This document shows positions 9,186 through 18,480 of a stretch of DNA of 64,000 bases, in pieces. The position numbers and the translations under genes are program-made. The DNA lies in the NCBI GenBank assembly GCA_963698395.1, contig CAVOQQ010000003.1:124001-188000 (forward strand), given 5' to 3'. The notes below the pieces were generated by a model. That model did not search any database, had not been told where the DNA came from, and saw only the letters and a list, made by a program, of their open reading frames with translations. Positions within the stretch are counted from its first letter, which is position 1, and each line of letters opens with the position of its first letter. This DNA comes from JBBQUN01 sp963698395 (lineage in GTDB: Bacteria; Actinomycetota; Acidimicrobiia; Acidimicrobiales; SZUA-35).

Positions 9186-10160
9186 GTGCCGACGATGGAT
9201 GATCAGCGGGACCATCAGGCCGAACACCACCGGGGTGCGGCGGTTCGGGGCGTTGCGTTCGTGGTCGCCTCCGCCGCAGCGTTCGCAACGCTCGCCATCT
9301 TCGGCCGGCTCGCGATCGACGACGGCATGCGTAGCAACACGTTGCTCCAGTGGCGTTTCGGGGTCGCTTCGATCGTGCTCGTCGGCGTCGGTGCCCTCGG
9401 AGCACCGATCCCCTCTCGCACTCGCTTCCTGCTCGTCGCCTCCGGGTTGGTCTATACCGCGCAGACGAGCTTCTACTTCGCCGCACTCGAGCGCATCTCG
9501 GCAGGAACGACCGCCCTGTTGCTCTACCTCGCCCCGGCCTTCGTCGTGCTGTACTCGGCGGTCCTGGGCACCCGTCCGGGGAGACTGCAGCTCATCGGCG
9601 TCGGCACGGCGTTGGTCGGGCTCGGCGTGATCCTGGGCGCTCCATCGTCGGCCGATGCGTCGATCGCGGGGCTCGCCTTCGGCGCAGCCGCCGGGGCGAC
9701 GCTCGCCTCGTACATGCTGTTGGGCGAGCGAGCATTTGGGGGCGTGCCACCGCTCTCGATCGCAGCACACAGCATGGCGGGCGCGTTCGTCGGGTTCACG
9801 GGACTCGATGTCATCACGGGCAACGGCCCCCGCTTGCCGACCGGATCGACCCAGTGGCTGCTGATCGCCGCCGTCGTCGCCATACCCACGCTGCTGGCGA
9901 TCCCCATGATGTTCGCCGCGATCCAGGCGATCGGCGCCGCCCCGACTGCGGTGATCTCGACGGCCGAGCCCGCCTTCACGCTCGTCTTCGCTGCCATCGT
10001 GTTGAGCGAATCGGTACGACCCTTCCAGCTCCTCGGTGGTGGTTTGATCCTCGTTGCCGCCGTCATCGCACAGCGCTCCACCAATCGGCCGACCACCACC
10101 CGCTTCCCGGTCGGGCCGGTCGACCAGATCCCCGACGGTCATGCCGGCAGCGAGCGATGA
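9186..10160 (+). CDS. EamA/DMT-family transporter
   Basis: A 324-residue inner-membrane protein with ten predicted hydrophobic helices arranged as two EamA repeats. Typical segments are FATLAIFGRLAI near residue 35, the repeat boundary around residue 165, and TAEPAFTLVFAAIVLSE near 260, which carries the conserved EP pair. Members export amino acids, nucleosides or other metabolites. The start is GTG at 9186 or ATG at 9195, both in frame. It is followed by the F420 oxidoreductase after 60 bp on the same strand, but a shared function is not evident. Confidence 0.88.
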   Translation: MPTMDDQRDHQAEHHRGAAVRGVAFVVASAAAFATLAIFGRLAIDDGMRSNTLLQWRFGVASIVLVGVGALGAPIPSRTRFLLVASGLVYTAQTSFYFAALERISAGTTALLLYLAPAFVVLYSAVLGTRPGRLQLIGVGTALVGLGVILGAPSSADASIAGLAFGAAAGATLASYMLLGERAFGGVPPLSIAAHSMAGAFVGFTGLDVITGNGPRLPTGSTQWLLIAAVVAIPTLLAIPMMFAAIQAIGAAPTAVISTAEPAFTLVFAAIVLSESVRPFQLLGGGLILVAAVIAQRSTNRPTTTRFPVGPVDQIPDGHAGSER

Positions 10161-10220
10161 CATCACGCTCGATCGTCTCGCAGTGGTGTTGCCGGTCGAC
10201 GAGCTTGTAGACACCAGGGC

Positions 10221-11120
10221 ATGAGCACGAACCACAAAGTCAGGATCGGCGTCGCCGCCGGTGCCGGAGTGTCCGACGATCCGGGAGCGTTCGTCGATCT
10301 GGTCGACGCCCTCGACGACCTCGGCTACGACTCGGTCTGGGTTCCCGACGTCATCACCACGCCCACGCTCGATCCGATTGCTGCACTCGCGGTTGCCGCC
10401 GGCCGCCGCCGGCGTCTCAAGCTTGGCACTCACCTCATCATCCCCGGCCGGAATCCCGTGCTGCTGGCCAAACAGCTGGCAACGCTCGACCAGCTGTCGA
10501 ACGGTCGTGTCCTGATCAACGCCGTTCTCGGGTTGCGCCAGCCGAACGAGCTCGACGCCCAAGGCGTCGAGGCCGGCGCCCGCACCTCGATGCTGGAGGA
10601 ATCACTCCACATCATGCGATCGCTGTGGCGAGGTGAGACCGTCACCTTCGATGGCGCACACCATCACTACGAGCATGCTCACCTTGCCGTGACGCCACGG
10701 CAGCAGCCGCTCGAAGTGTGGCTCGGAGGCCAGGTCCCCGCAGCGCTCCGCCGTTGCGGTCGAGTCGGCGACGGCTGGATGCCGGGTCTCTGCACACCCG
10801 CCGAGGCCGCCGCCGGACGTTCGGTGATCGAGGCGGCGGCTGCCGATGCCGGTCGCTCGATCGACCGCGAGCACTTCGGCGTCAATCTCAACTGGGTCGA
10901 CGGTCCCATCTCCGACGCGGTTCGAGCCGGCATCGCTTCCCGCCGGTCCGATCTCTCGGCCGACGACGTGATCGCCATCGGCGCCGAGGGTCTCGCCGAG
11001 CAGATCAATGCCTTCCTCGACGTCGGGTTCTCGAAATTCGTGATTCGTCCGGCCGAGCAACCGCCGTCGTGGCCGAGGGCGATCGAGTCCGTCGCCGGCG
11101 TGCTCGACCTCCAGACCTGA
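10221..11120 (+). CDS. LLM-class F420-dependent oxidoreductase
   Basis: A bacterial luciferase-like TIM-barrel enzyme of 299 residues. Family features are the N-terminal RIGVAAGAG strand, YDSVWVPD near residue 40, the GTHLIIPGRNPVLLAKQLATLDQLS block (about 72-97) and EESLHIMRSLWRGE near 130. In actinobacteria this class mostly uses F420H2 to reduce ketones, imines or unsaturated substrates. Starts at ATG. It converges on the VWA lipoprotein gene with about 70 bp between them. The substrate is unknown. Confidence 0.87.
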   Translation: MSTNHKVRIGVAAGAGVSDDPGAFVDLVDALDDLGYDSVWVPDVITTPTLDPIAALAVAAGRRRRLKLGTHLIIPGRNPVLLAKQLATLDQLSNGRVLINAVLGLRQPNELDAQGVEAGARTSMLEESLHIMRSLWRGETVTFDGAHHHYEHAHLAVTPRQQPLEVWLGGQVPAALRRCGRVGDGWMPGLCTPAEAAAGRSVIEAAAADAGRSIDREHFGVNLNWVDGPISDAVRAGIASRRSDLSADDVIAIGAEGLAEQINAFLDVGFSKFVIRPAEQPPSWPRAIESVAGVLDLQT

Positions 11121-11189
11121 CAAGCGGCACGCTTGGCCACGCCGGCACGGGGCGCGGTCGTTGGTGCCGACGCTGTCGTTGCGCCGGTG

Positions 11190-12614
11190 CTACTGCTCGG
11201 TGGTCGTCGTCGTTTCGTTGGACGGCGGTATGGCGACATCGCCACCGGTCAGATCGGCGAGCTCCTCGGCGATCAGACGCACCAGCAGATCTTCGAGCGG
11301 CAGCTCTTCGTAGTCGATCGACTCGATGTCGGTGGACTGCCCGGTTGCCGCTCCGCCGACGCCGTAACTCAGGAACACGAATCGGGCGCCGGTGAACTGG
11401 GCGAGCTGGCGGAAGACGTACTCGGCTTGGTCGTCGCTGTCAGATGAGGCGATCGGGAAGATGCGGATGCCGCGCTCGGCGGCGATCCGCATGCTCGCAT
11501 CGTACGGCTGCTCGACCTGCCGACCGATCTGTGGCGGAGCGTCGGCAAGCAGGAACATCAGCTGGATCGTGCTGTCGGGATCACGCCATGCGGGCTTGGC
11601 GAGGGCATCGGCCAACGCTTCGTCGAGTGCCTCGGGATAGTCACCACCTCCGTCAGCCACGACGTCGTCGAGCGCGGACTGGAACGAGGCGATGTCGGCG
11701 GTGAAGTCGAATGTTCGTGTGAGGAAGGCGTCGCCCTCGTCTCGATAGACCGTCAACGCCATCCGCAGATCGATTGGTGTGTCGAGCGCAGCGGCACGAC
11801 TCGCGACCTCATCGACGGTGTCCTTCAGCCGGTCGATCTCATCACCCATCGAACCGGTCGCATCGATCAGGAAGAGCACATCGAGCGCGATCGCACCATC
11901 GACGCCACCCGATCGTTGGGAATCGATCGAGACGACCGGTGCATCGAGTGCCACGCTCACGCCATCGACCACCGCCGTCAGCGTCGCGCCGGGTGACCAT
12001 CCGGGCATCGCCGATGGGTGGATCAGGGCAACACCATCGGCACCGGTGCGCACCGAACCGATGACGGTGCCGTCCTGTGCCACCTCGACCGGGACCCCGG
12101 AGACCGGGAGACCATTGGATCCTGTCACGACCACACGGTGCTGGACGCTGACATCGACCTCACGCACCGGCACGCCGAGATCGGCGATCCGCTCGAGGTA
12201 GGACCGATAGGCCTCGAAGGACTCGTTGTCGTCGATGCTGCCGGCGCGAGGCGGACCGGTGTCGACGGGTTCCTCCATCGTGAGGAGGGCCTCGCTTTCG
12301 TCCTCCATCGAACCTGCTGCCATCGTCGTGGCCGCCGCCCCATCGTCGGTCGACGCCTCGCCACTGCGCTCGCCATCGAAGGATCGGTCGGCTTCGGCTG
12401 GGCTGCCGTCGAGCCAGCCACCCCCGCCGAGATCCTCGGTCGTCGTCGGACTCGTGGTCGCCACACCGGCCTCGCCGGTCTCGTCGGACGCACACGCAGC
12501 ACCACTCAGCGAGAGGGCAAGGAGGATGGCGACGAGGCGGGACAGGCCCGCTCGAAGTGGCCGGATCGCGAGGTGTGGCGTCTGCATGTCAACTGAGACG
12601 AACCCGTTGCCCAT
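11190..12614 (-). CDS. VWA-domain lipoprotein
   Basis: An exported protein of 474 residues. The N-terminus has a basic stretch, a hydrophobic helix and a lipobox-like SGAAC, so attachment to the outer face of the membrane is likely. A long acidic, Ser/Thr-rich linker follows. A von Willebrand factor A domain begins at DVLFLIDATGSMGDEID (residue about 265); DATGSMG is the MIDAS DxSxS-type metal site, with Thr at the second position. The upstream Ig-like segment (VVVTGSNGLPVSGVPVEV) resembles a carboxypeptidase-regulatory fold. ATG at 12614 is preceded by GAGGGG at good spacing. Function is unknown; such proteins often mediate adhesion or assembly. Confidence 0.85.
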   Translation of the reverse strand: MGNGFVSVDMQTPHLAIRPLRAGLSRLVAILLALSLSGAACASDETGEAGVATTSPTTTEDLGGGGWLDGSPAEADRSFDGERSGEASTDDGAAATTMAAGSMEDESEALLTMEEPVDTGPPRAGSIDDNESFEAYRSYLERIADLGVPVREVDVSVQHRVVVTGSNGLPVSGVPVEVAQDGTVIGSVRTGADGVALIHPSAMPGWSPGATLTAVVDGVSVALDAPVVSIDSQRSGGVDGAIALDVLFLIDATGSMGDEIDRLKDTVDEVASRAAALDTPIDLRMALTVYRDEGDAFLTRTFDFTADIASFQSALDDVVADGGGDYPEALDEALADALAKPAWRDPDSTIQLMFLLADAPPQIGRQVEQPYDASMRIAAERGIRIFPIASSDSDDQAEYVFRQLAQFTGARFVFLSYGVGGAATGQSTDIESIDYEELPLEDLLVRLIAEELADLTGGDVAIPPSNETTTTTEQ

Positions 12615-12670
12615 CTGGTTCCCCTCGTCGTGACCACCCGCCGGCCGGTGGTTCCGAGTCAGGCACCCGA

Positions 12671-13378
12671 TCAAGCCAGCGAGAACGTCACTGCGGCGTC
12701 GGCGTGAATGCGAGTGGTGGGAAAGAAGGGCAGCGGCTCACCCTCGGCATCGGTCACGTCGTCCGGCCCGACGAGCAGCTCGATCTCGGTGCATCCGGCA
12801 ATGACACCCTGTGCTCCGTCATCGACCATCCGGATGATGATGTCGAGGTACGCCTCCTTCGACTCCGGACGGATCACCCCGCGGACCAGCTCTTCGTAGA
12901 TGATCTCGTGGATGGTTTCGCGATCGGGCTTGTCCGGCACCCGAACCGTGAGCCCGTGTGCTTCGAGCCGATCGCGGTAGAAGTCCTGCTCCATCGTGTA
13001 ACGAGTTCCCAGCAGTGCGACGGTGTCGATCTCTGCGGCCAGAACCGCTCGGGCCGTCGCATCGGCCAGGTGAAGGAACGGCACGGTGATGGCCGCCTCG
13101 ATCGCTGGTGCCACCACGTGCATCGTGTTGGTACACAGCATGATGCAATGGGCACCGGCGTCTTGCAGGCGTCGAGCATCACGAGCCAGGAGATGGCCGG
13201 CCGCGTCCCAGTCGTCGGCTGCTTGCAGCTCCTCGATGCGGGCGAAGTCATACGAGCGGATGATCAGATCGGCCGAGTGCGTTCCGCCGAGGGCGTCACG
13301 CACGCCCCGATTGATCATGCGCTCGTATTCGATCGAGCTCTCCCAGCTCATCCCGCCCAACAACCCAATGGTCTTCAT
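12671..13378 (-). CDS. Aspartate/glutamate racemase family protein
   Basis: A cofactor-independent racemase of 235 residues that interconverts L and D forms of an acidic amino acid, probably aspartate. Both catalytic cysteines are visible: CTNTMH near residue 80 and GCTEIELL near residue 190. The N-terminus KTIGLLGGMSWESS matches the aspartate-racemase subgroup, not MurI. It follows the ferredoxin-reductase gene by 27 bp on the same strand, so it may share its transcript. Whether D-Asp serves the cell wall or metabolism cannot be told here. Confidence 0.9.
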   Translation of the reverse strand: MKTIGLLGGMSWESSIEYERMINRGVRDALGGTHSADLIIRSYDFARIEELQAADDWDAAGHLLARDARRLQDAGAHCIMLCTNTMHVVAPAIEAAITVPFLHLADATARAVLAAEIDTVALLGTRYTMEQDFYRDRLEAHGLTVRVPDKPDRETIHEIIYEELVRGVIRPESKEAYLDIIIRMVDDGAQGVIAGCTEIELLVGPDDVTDAEGEPLPFFPTTRIHADAAVTFSLA

Positions 13379-13405
13379 CGCCTGAGTGTGCCACCACGGA
13401 ATCGA

Positions 13406-14440
13406 TCAGCGGGCGACGGATTCGAGATGCTGGTTGACGTACCCCTCGCTGTTGATGAGCTCGTCACTCGCACCGAGTGCCTTTGCCGCCGCGACACTGC
13501 TCGCAACGAAGTCGGGATTCCCCGCAACGAAGAGGCTGGTGTCGGCCAACGACTCGAAGAGATCAGCCAGGATGTCGGGGACTCGACCCGTCTGCGACCC
13601 TGCCGGAGCGTCGGCGCCGGTGTAGGTGATGATGGCCCGGAAGTTCGGATGCACCGACGACCACCAGGCGAACAGGCCGGGGTCGAGCACGTCATCGGCA
13701 GTTCGAGCCGAGAACACGAGCGTGACCGGGTGGGGGAAGCCTCGCCGAAGCGCAGCGTCGGTCAAGGCCAGGATGGGGGCCAGGCCCGAACCCGACGCCA
13801 GACACACCACGGGCGTGTCGGTTCCCGGGTCGCCGACGAAGGTTCCGTACGGACCATCGATCGAGAGACACTCCCCCGGCAGCACCTCGTCGTGCAGCCA
13901 GGCGCTGGTTGCCCCTCCCTCCACTCGGGTCACGAGGAGCGACAGCTCGCCGTCGGGGCGGGGCGCATTGGCGATGGAGTAGCACCGCTTGGCCGAGCCG
14001 GCTTCCGGTCGCCCCAGCAAGAGGTACTGCCCGGGCCAGTAGCGCAGCGCATCACCCCTCGGCCGAATGCGGAACTCGATGATCGAAGGAGTCCGATCGA
14101 TCCGATCGGTGACCACGAAGGGCACGTCCGTACGAGGCGGGAAGAGCTTCGGCATCGCATCTTCGGTGCCGAACTCGATCTCGAGTTCGTCGGAAATGGG
14201 CGTTGCCATGCACATCAGGCCGTAGCCGTCGTCTCGATCGGCCCGAGAGAGCGCCATGGTCAACACCATGCCCTGATCGAACTCGCCGCAGAGCACCTTG
14301 GTCTTGCATTCGCCGCACGCGCCGGCCCGGCAGTTGTTCGGCAGGGCATACCCCACGCGCTCGAGCGCGCTCAGCACGGTGTCGGACGGCAACGCCTCGA
14401 CCAACTTGCCCGACGGCGACAGCTTGATGTGCTTGCTCAT
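13406..14440 (-). CDS. 2Fe-2S ferredoxin/flavin oxidoreductase
   Basis: An electron-transfer protein of 344 residues with two modules. The N-terminal plant-type ferredoxin has CRAGACGEC near residues 37-45 plus a later cysteine in LMCMATP for the 2Fe-2S cluster. The C-terminal ferredoxin-NADP reductase-like module shows the FAD motif RCYSIAN near residue 155 and the NAD(P)H-binding LASGSGLAPIL near 215, ending near the conserved VAGNPDFV. This is the layout of reductases feeding oxygenases. It starts 4 bp after the diiron oxidase stop, which makes that oxidase its probable partner. Confidence 0.92.
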   Translation of the reverse strand: MSKHIKLSPSGKLVEALPSDTVLSALERVGYALPNNCRAGACGECKTKVLCGEFDQGMVLTMALSRADRDDGYGLMCMATPISDELEIEFGTEDAMPKLFPPRTDVPFVVTDRIDRTPSIIEFRIRPRGDALRYWPGQYLLLGRPEAGSAKRCYSIANAPRPDGELSLLVTRVEGGATSAWLHDEVLPGECLSIDGPYGTFVGDPGTDTPVVCLASGSGLAPILALTDAALRRGFPHPVTLVFSARTADDVLDPGLFAWWSSVHPNFRAIITYTGADAPAGSQTGRVPDILADLFESLADTSLFVAGNPDFVASSVAAAKALGASDELINSEGYVNQHLESVAR

Positions 14441-14444
14441 CGGT

Positions 14445-15473
14445 TCAGAAGACCGGGATGATGTCGTCGAGATCGACGTCGCTCACTTCTTCTCCCGAGA
14501 TGTCGACTTCGGGAATGGCGGGGAACGGGATGTCGTACTGATCGAGCACGCCCTTGAGGTTGAGGATGGCCTCGCGCCAATTTTCCTTCTTGGTCTCGTA
14601 GTCGGGGATGTGGAAGCCGGCCTCACGGGCAACGGCCTCGCCGGCCCGCTGGTTCTCGATGAAGTCGGCCGGGAGGTCCCAGAAGTCTTCCGGCGGCTCG
14701 AACAACACGGCGGAGAGGAACAGATAGCCGGCGCGGATCTGCTTGGTGATGATGGAACGATTCTCCAGATCGAGCTTCGGGTAGTCCCGCTGCATCAGGG
14801 TCATGCAGATCGCCATGTGTCGACCCTCATCACGCCCGATGTTCTTGAAGGCGGCCTCGAACACCGGCTCGGAAGCCCCGGCGGCCATCTGGTGGAAGAT
14901 GGTCGCAGCTGCGATCTCGCCCATCAGGAACGAGCTGAACAGCACGGCGAGGTTGTAGCGCGGAACCGCCTGCTTGTAGCCGTCCCAGTAGCGGGCGCCG
15001 TTCCAGTAGAGCCACTTGGCGTTCTTCTGGAGCCGCTCACCGAGTTCGGTCTTCGGCTCGTAGGTCAGCGGATCGGGCCAGTCGAGGAGCTTGGTGATGG
15101 CCAGCCCACACATGTGCTCGTGATTCTGCTCGTCCCGCGTGACCGAGAAGAAGCAGCGCCGGACGGGATCTTCCTCGTGATCCTCGTAGGTCTTGATCAG
15201 GGCAGCGGCGAACACCGGCGGGGCCGAGGCATCGAAGACGCTGAGCAGCGTCCACCAGTAGGCCATCGCTTCACGCTGCTCCCAGCTGTACTTGTTCACA
15301 TCGAACGAGTCCCACGGCAGTGCCGCCGGATCCCAGTTCTCGCGCTGGGCCGCCTCGTAGATCTCCTCCATCTTCTGGGTCTCCCGGACCCAGGTGAGCG
15401 GATAGATGTTGCCGGCCGCGATCGGCGGCGGAAACTCCATCTCCTGTGCGAGCTTGTTCTTGACCATGGCCAT
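14445..15473 (-). CDS. Ferritin-like diiron oxidase (AurF/R2-like)
   Basis: A helical ferritin-like protein of 342 residues. Two iron-ligand pairs are visible: E-Q-N-H in RDEQNHEHM near residue 115 and E-G-R-H in GRDEGRHM near residue 215, with further carboxylate candidates in EDHEEDP and MGEIAAATIFH. The pattern suits a ribonucleotide reductase R2-like, AurF-like or fatty-acid-desaturase-like oxygenase. It is followed by a 2Fe-2S reductase that could supply electrons. GGGGG precedes the ATG at a usable distance. The substrate is unknown; I do not assign a specific reaction. A perfect 12-bp palindrome lies about 55 bp upstream. Confidence 0.82.
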   Translation of the reverse strand: MAMVKNKLAQEMEFPPPIAAGNIYPLTWVRETQKMEEIYEAAQRENWDPAALPWDSFDVNKYSWEQREAMAYWWTLLSVFDASAPPVFAAALIKTYEDHEEDPVRRCFFSVTRDEQNHEHMCGLAITKLLDWPDPLTYEPKTELGERLQKNAKWLYWNGARYWDGYKQAVPRYNLAVLFSSFLMGEIAAATIFHQMAAGASEPVFEAAFKNIGRDEGRHMAICMTLMQRDYPKLDLENRSIITKQIRAGYLFLSAVLFEPPEDFWDLPADFIENQRAGEAVAREAGFHIPDYETKKENWREAILNLKGVLDQYDIPFPAIPEVDISGEEVSDVDLDDIIPVF

Positions 15474-15527
15474 GACGAATCCCCCAGATGCGTGCCGGCG
15501 TCGACTTCCGACGCTCTCGACAACTCA

Positions 15528-15539
15528 TTAAGGCCTTAA
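15528..15539. promoter_or_regulatory. 12-bp palindrome upstream of the diiron operon
   Basis: ttaaggccttaa is a perfect palindrome in an AT-richer patch between the MFS gene stop (15604) and the diiron oxidase start (15473). Its place suggests a repressor operator for the oxidase-reductase operon. No binding protein is known from the sequence. Confidence 0.45.
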
Positions 15540-15603
15540 CGACCACGGAGGGACCAGGGACCAAAGTCCCAAACGCTCGACGGCTCCCGAGCCTCGACCG
15601 CGA

Positions 15604-16866
15604 TCAGCCCAGACGTCGAAGTTCCGCGTTGCGTACGTACACCGTGACGAAGATGAGCCAGGCAACGACGGCCGTGCCACTGATGGCCCTGCCGGTGCCA
15701 TAGGCCTCGGAGAGGTTGCCGAGGACGAACACGCCGATGGGCATGAAGCCGGCCTGGACCAACGTGTAGAGCGCCATCATCCGCCCCATCAAGGGTTGGG
15801 GGGTACTGGCCTGGATCAGACCCTGGTTCATGTTGATGTAGAAACCGCCGGCGAGCCCCATCAGACAGCGCGAAACCGCAGACCATGGCAAGGTGGTCGA
15901 GCGTCCGATGAGAAAGGTCATCGTCGAGCCGACGATCACCGCTCGCTGGAAGAGGGTGCCCTTGTTCGGGAGGTCGCCGCTCTTCATCACCACGACCGAC
16001 GAGATCGCGATACCGAGCCCCATGAAGGCCAGGGGAATGGCGGCGTCACCGGCCTCTCGCCCGAGCGCCGTCTTGACGTGGGCCTGCATGGTGACCATCA
16101 CCGCCGGATTGATCGTCAGGCTGGCGACGATCAACAGACCGAACAGGGTGCGAAGCGCCGAGTCGTGCCAGACGTGCTCGATGGCATCACGGACCTCGGC
16201 AGAGACCTTTCGGCGAGTCGTGGCCACCGCATGCTGCGGCACCTGCAAACGAAGGAGGAAGGCCACGCCGAGGAACATCAACCCGGCCTGGAACCAGAAG
16301 GCGCCGGCGAAACCGACCTGGCGCTCGACGGTCCGGATCACCACCGGACCGAAGATCAGTGACGCCGTCATCGCCAGCGCGTTCAGGGCGATGGCGCTGT
16401 AGAGCTGATGCTTTGCGACCAGGGCGGGAACGAGCGACGAACGCACCGGCGAACCGAGCGCTGCAGCGCCGCCGGCGAAGGCGGCGGCGAGCATGGCCCA
16501 GCCGACGTTGAGCTGCCCGGAAGCGACGAGCACGGCGGTGGCCGTCATCACGATGGCGCCCGCGAGCTGCGTGGCCATCAGCATCTTGCGGCGGTCGACC
16601 CGGTCGGCCCACACCCCGGCATGGAGCGTGAGGAAGAGCGCAGGAACACCGAGGGCGCCGATCACCAAGGCCTGCTCGGACTCCCCCCGATCGAGGAAGT
16701 CGAGCACCAGTGAACCGAAGAGGAACCGCTCGGCGTTCGCAACGAGGAAGAAGGCGATGTTGTTGAACCACAGCAGTCGGAAGTTGCGCACCCCGAGCGC
16801 GTTGTGCGGGCCAACTTCCGGTTCCCCGGTATCGGCCGGTGCCGTCGTTTGTGTCATTCGGGACAT
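15604..16866 (-). CDS. MFS transporter (EntS-like, MFS_3 group)
   Basis: A 420-residue major facilitator with about twelve hydrophobic segments. The N-terminal NFRLLWFNNIAFFLV and the cytoplasmic loop GVWADRVDRRKMLMATQ (residues about 85-101) are typical of the group that includes the enterobactin exporter EntS; the GSPVRSSLVPALV loop follows. No transport substrate is indicated by the neighbours. Two close in-frame ATGs (16866 and 16857) can serve as start. The gene diverges from the HpaB-family gene across 217 bp holding a 19-bp direct repeat. Confidence 0.88.
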   Translation of the reverse strand: MSRMTQTTAPADTGEPEVGPHNALGVRNFRLLWFNNIAFFLVANAERFLFGSLVLDFLDRGESEQALVIGALGVPALFLTLHAGVWADRVDRRKMLMATQLAGAIVMTATAVLVASGQLNVGWAMLAAAFAGGAAALGSPVRSSLVPALVAKHQLYSAIALNALAMTASLIFGPVVIRTVERQVGFAGAFWFQAGLMFLGVAFLLRLQVPQHAVATTRRKVSAEVRDAIEHVWHDSALRTLFGLLIVASLTINPAVMVTMQAHVKTALGREAGDAAIPLAFMGLGIAISSVVVMKSGDLPNKGTLFQRAVIVGSTMTFLIGRSTTLPWSAVSRCLMGLAGGFYINMNQGLIQASTPQPLMGRMMALYTLVQAGFMPIGVFVLGNLSEAYGTGRAISGTAVVAWLIFVTVYVRNAELRRLG

Positions 16867-16885
16867 CGTGGCACGGCGTTCGCTC

Positions 16886-16929
16886 GGGCGTCACCTTCGG
16901 TTCGTTCACCGGGCGTCACCTTCGGTTCG
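16886..16929. repeat. 19-bp direct repeat in a divergent promoter region
   Basis: gggcgtcaccttcggttcg occurs twice, with start-to-start spacing of 25 bp, between the MFS start and the HpaB-family start. Two identical sites on nearly the same face of the helix could be an operator. A simple duplication is the alternative. Confidence 0.6.
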
Positions 16930-17083
16930 ACGAAGTGCTGATGTCTCCGTCTGCGCCCGAGCAACGGCGATCGGCTCGACCAGACGATGACCTGGCCATT
17001 TCACGGTGGCGAACGAGAGCGTTAGGTTGAGGCTCGGGACTGAACGAACCGGCCGTCCAGCGGCCGGGCCGAGGGAGTGCGAC

Positions 17084-18480
17084 ATGTTGACCGGGGACCA
17101 GTATCGAGCATCGCTGAACGACGGACGCGCCACGTACTTCGAGGGCGAACGCGATCGACGACCTACCGAGCCATCCGCTCCTCGGCCAGACCGTCGACAT
17201 CACCGCCGACGGGCTACGACCGCTGGTACGACCCCGCAGCCCGACGCCTCCAGTCCGCTGCATGTCGGTCCCTCGGTCGGCCGAGGAACTCCGAGACATG
17301 ATCCCGCTGCTGCACGAGGCCGGGATGATGGCCCACGTCACCTACACCTCGATCCAGACGCTCAAGACGGCTTCGGGACGCATGGCCGATCTCAAGCCGG
17401 ACTACATCGAGCGGATGTCGGCATACATCGACGAGGCCCAACGGGCCGACGTGCGGATCACCCAGTGCATCACCGACGCCAAGGGCGACCGCAGCCGTCC
17501 GCCGGCCAAGCAGGACGATCTCGACGCCTACGTCCGTGTCGTCGACCGCCAGCGCGACGGCGTCGTCATCCGCGGCGCCAAGCTCCACATCACCGGTGCA
17601 TCGTTCGGTCACGATCTGCTCACCATCCCCACCAAGGCCATGAAGGCCGGCGAGGAGGAGTGGTCGATCGGTTGCATCGTGCCGGTCAACGCCGAGGGCG
17701 TGAAGATCATCAACACGACCTATGCGCCACGCCACGACGACACTCGATCGTTCCCGGTCTCCGCCGGCCACCACTACCCCGAGGGGTTCGTCATCTTCGA
17801 CGACGTGTTCGTCCCGCACGAACGGGTCTTCCTCGATGGCGAGACGGCGTTCGCCGCCATCTTCGCCCACTCGCTCGGCCTGTGGGAACGGCTCGGCGGT
17901 CTGTCGGCCTTCGTCGAAGAAGCCGACGAACTCGTCGGTCTGGCCCAGCTGGTCGCCGAGGCGAACGGCACCGCAGGCATCGCTCACATCAAGGAGAAGA
18001 TCTCCGAGATGATCATCCACGCCACCCTCATACGGGCCGCGCTCGAGGCGGCTGTGGGCAACTGCAACATCGGTCCCGACGGCGCCGCCTTTCCCAACGA
18101 GCTCTTCACCAACGCCGGCAAGTTCCACGCCGCCGCCAACTACAACGCCATGGTCCGCCACGTGCACGACATCGCCGGAGGCGCCGTGCTCACGGCACCG
18201 GTGCCCGCCGACTTCGAGAATGCCGACGTCGGCCACCTCGCCCGCAAGTACATGTCGACCGGCAACGGACGTCGATGGCGAGTATCGCTCGAGGCTGATG
18301 CACACCATTCGCGATCTGACCGCCGATGCCTACGGAGGCTGGAAGGCCGTCACCAACATCCAGGCCGGTGGCGGGCTCTACGCCCAGCGGATCGTCACCC
18401 GACGCCACTACGACCTCGACGGCGCCAAGCGCAAGGCGCTGCACATCGCCGGACTCTCCGAAGACGAGGCTCGAGGATGA
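17084..18480 (+). CDS. HpaB/AbfD-family oxidoreductase, frameshifted
   Basis: Reading through the frame breaks gives about 464 residues of the 4-hydroxyphenylacetate 3-monooxygenase / 4-hydroxybutyryl-CoA dehydratase superfamily, flavoproteins acting on aromatic or CoA substrates. The N-terminus (LTGDQYRASLNDGRATYFEGE), RGAKLHITGASFGHD, the FVIFDDVFVPHERVFLDGE block and the C-terminal AYGGW...QAGGGLYAQRIVTRRH match the family. Five single-base excesses are needed to restore the frame, near 17153, 17212, 17237, 17267 and 18267. A GAGGGAG ribosome site precedes the ATG. The stop overlaps the next start (ATGA), so the pair works with an acyl-CoA dehydrogenase. The breaks may be sequence errors or true decay. 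Confidence 0.75.
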
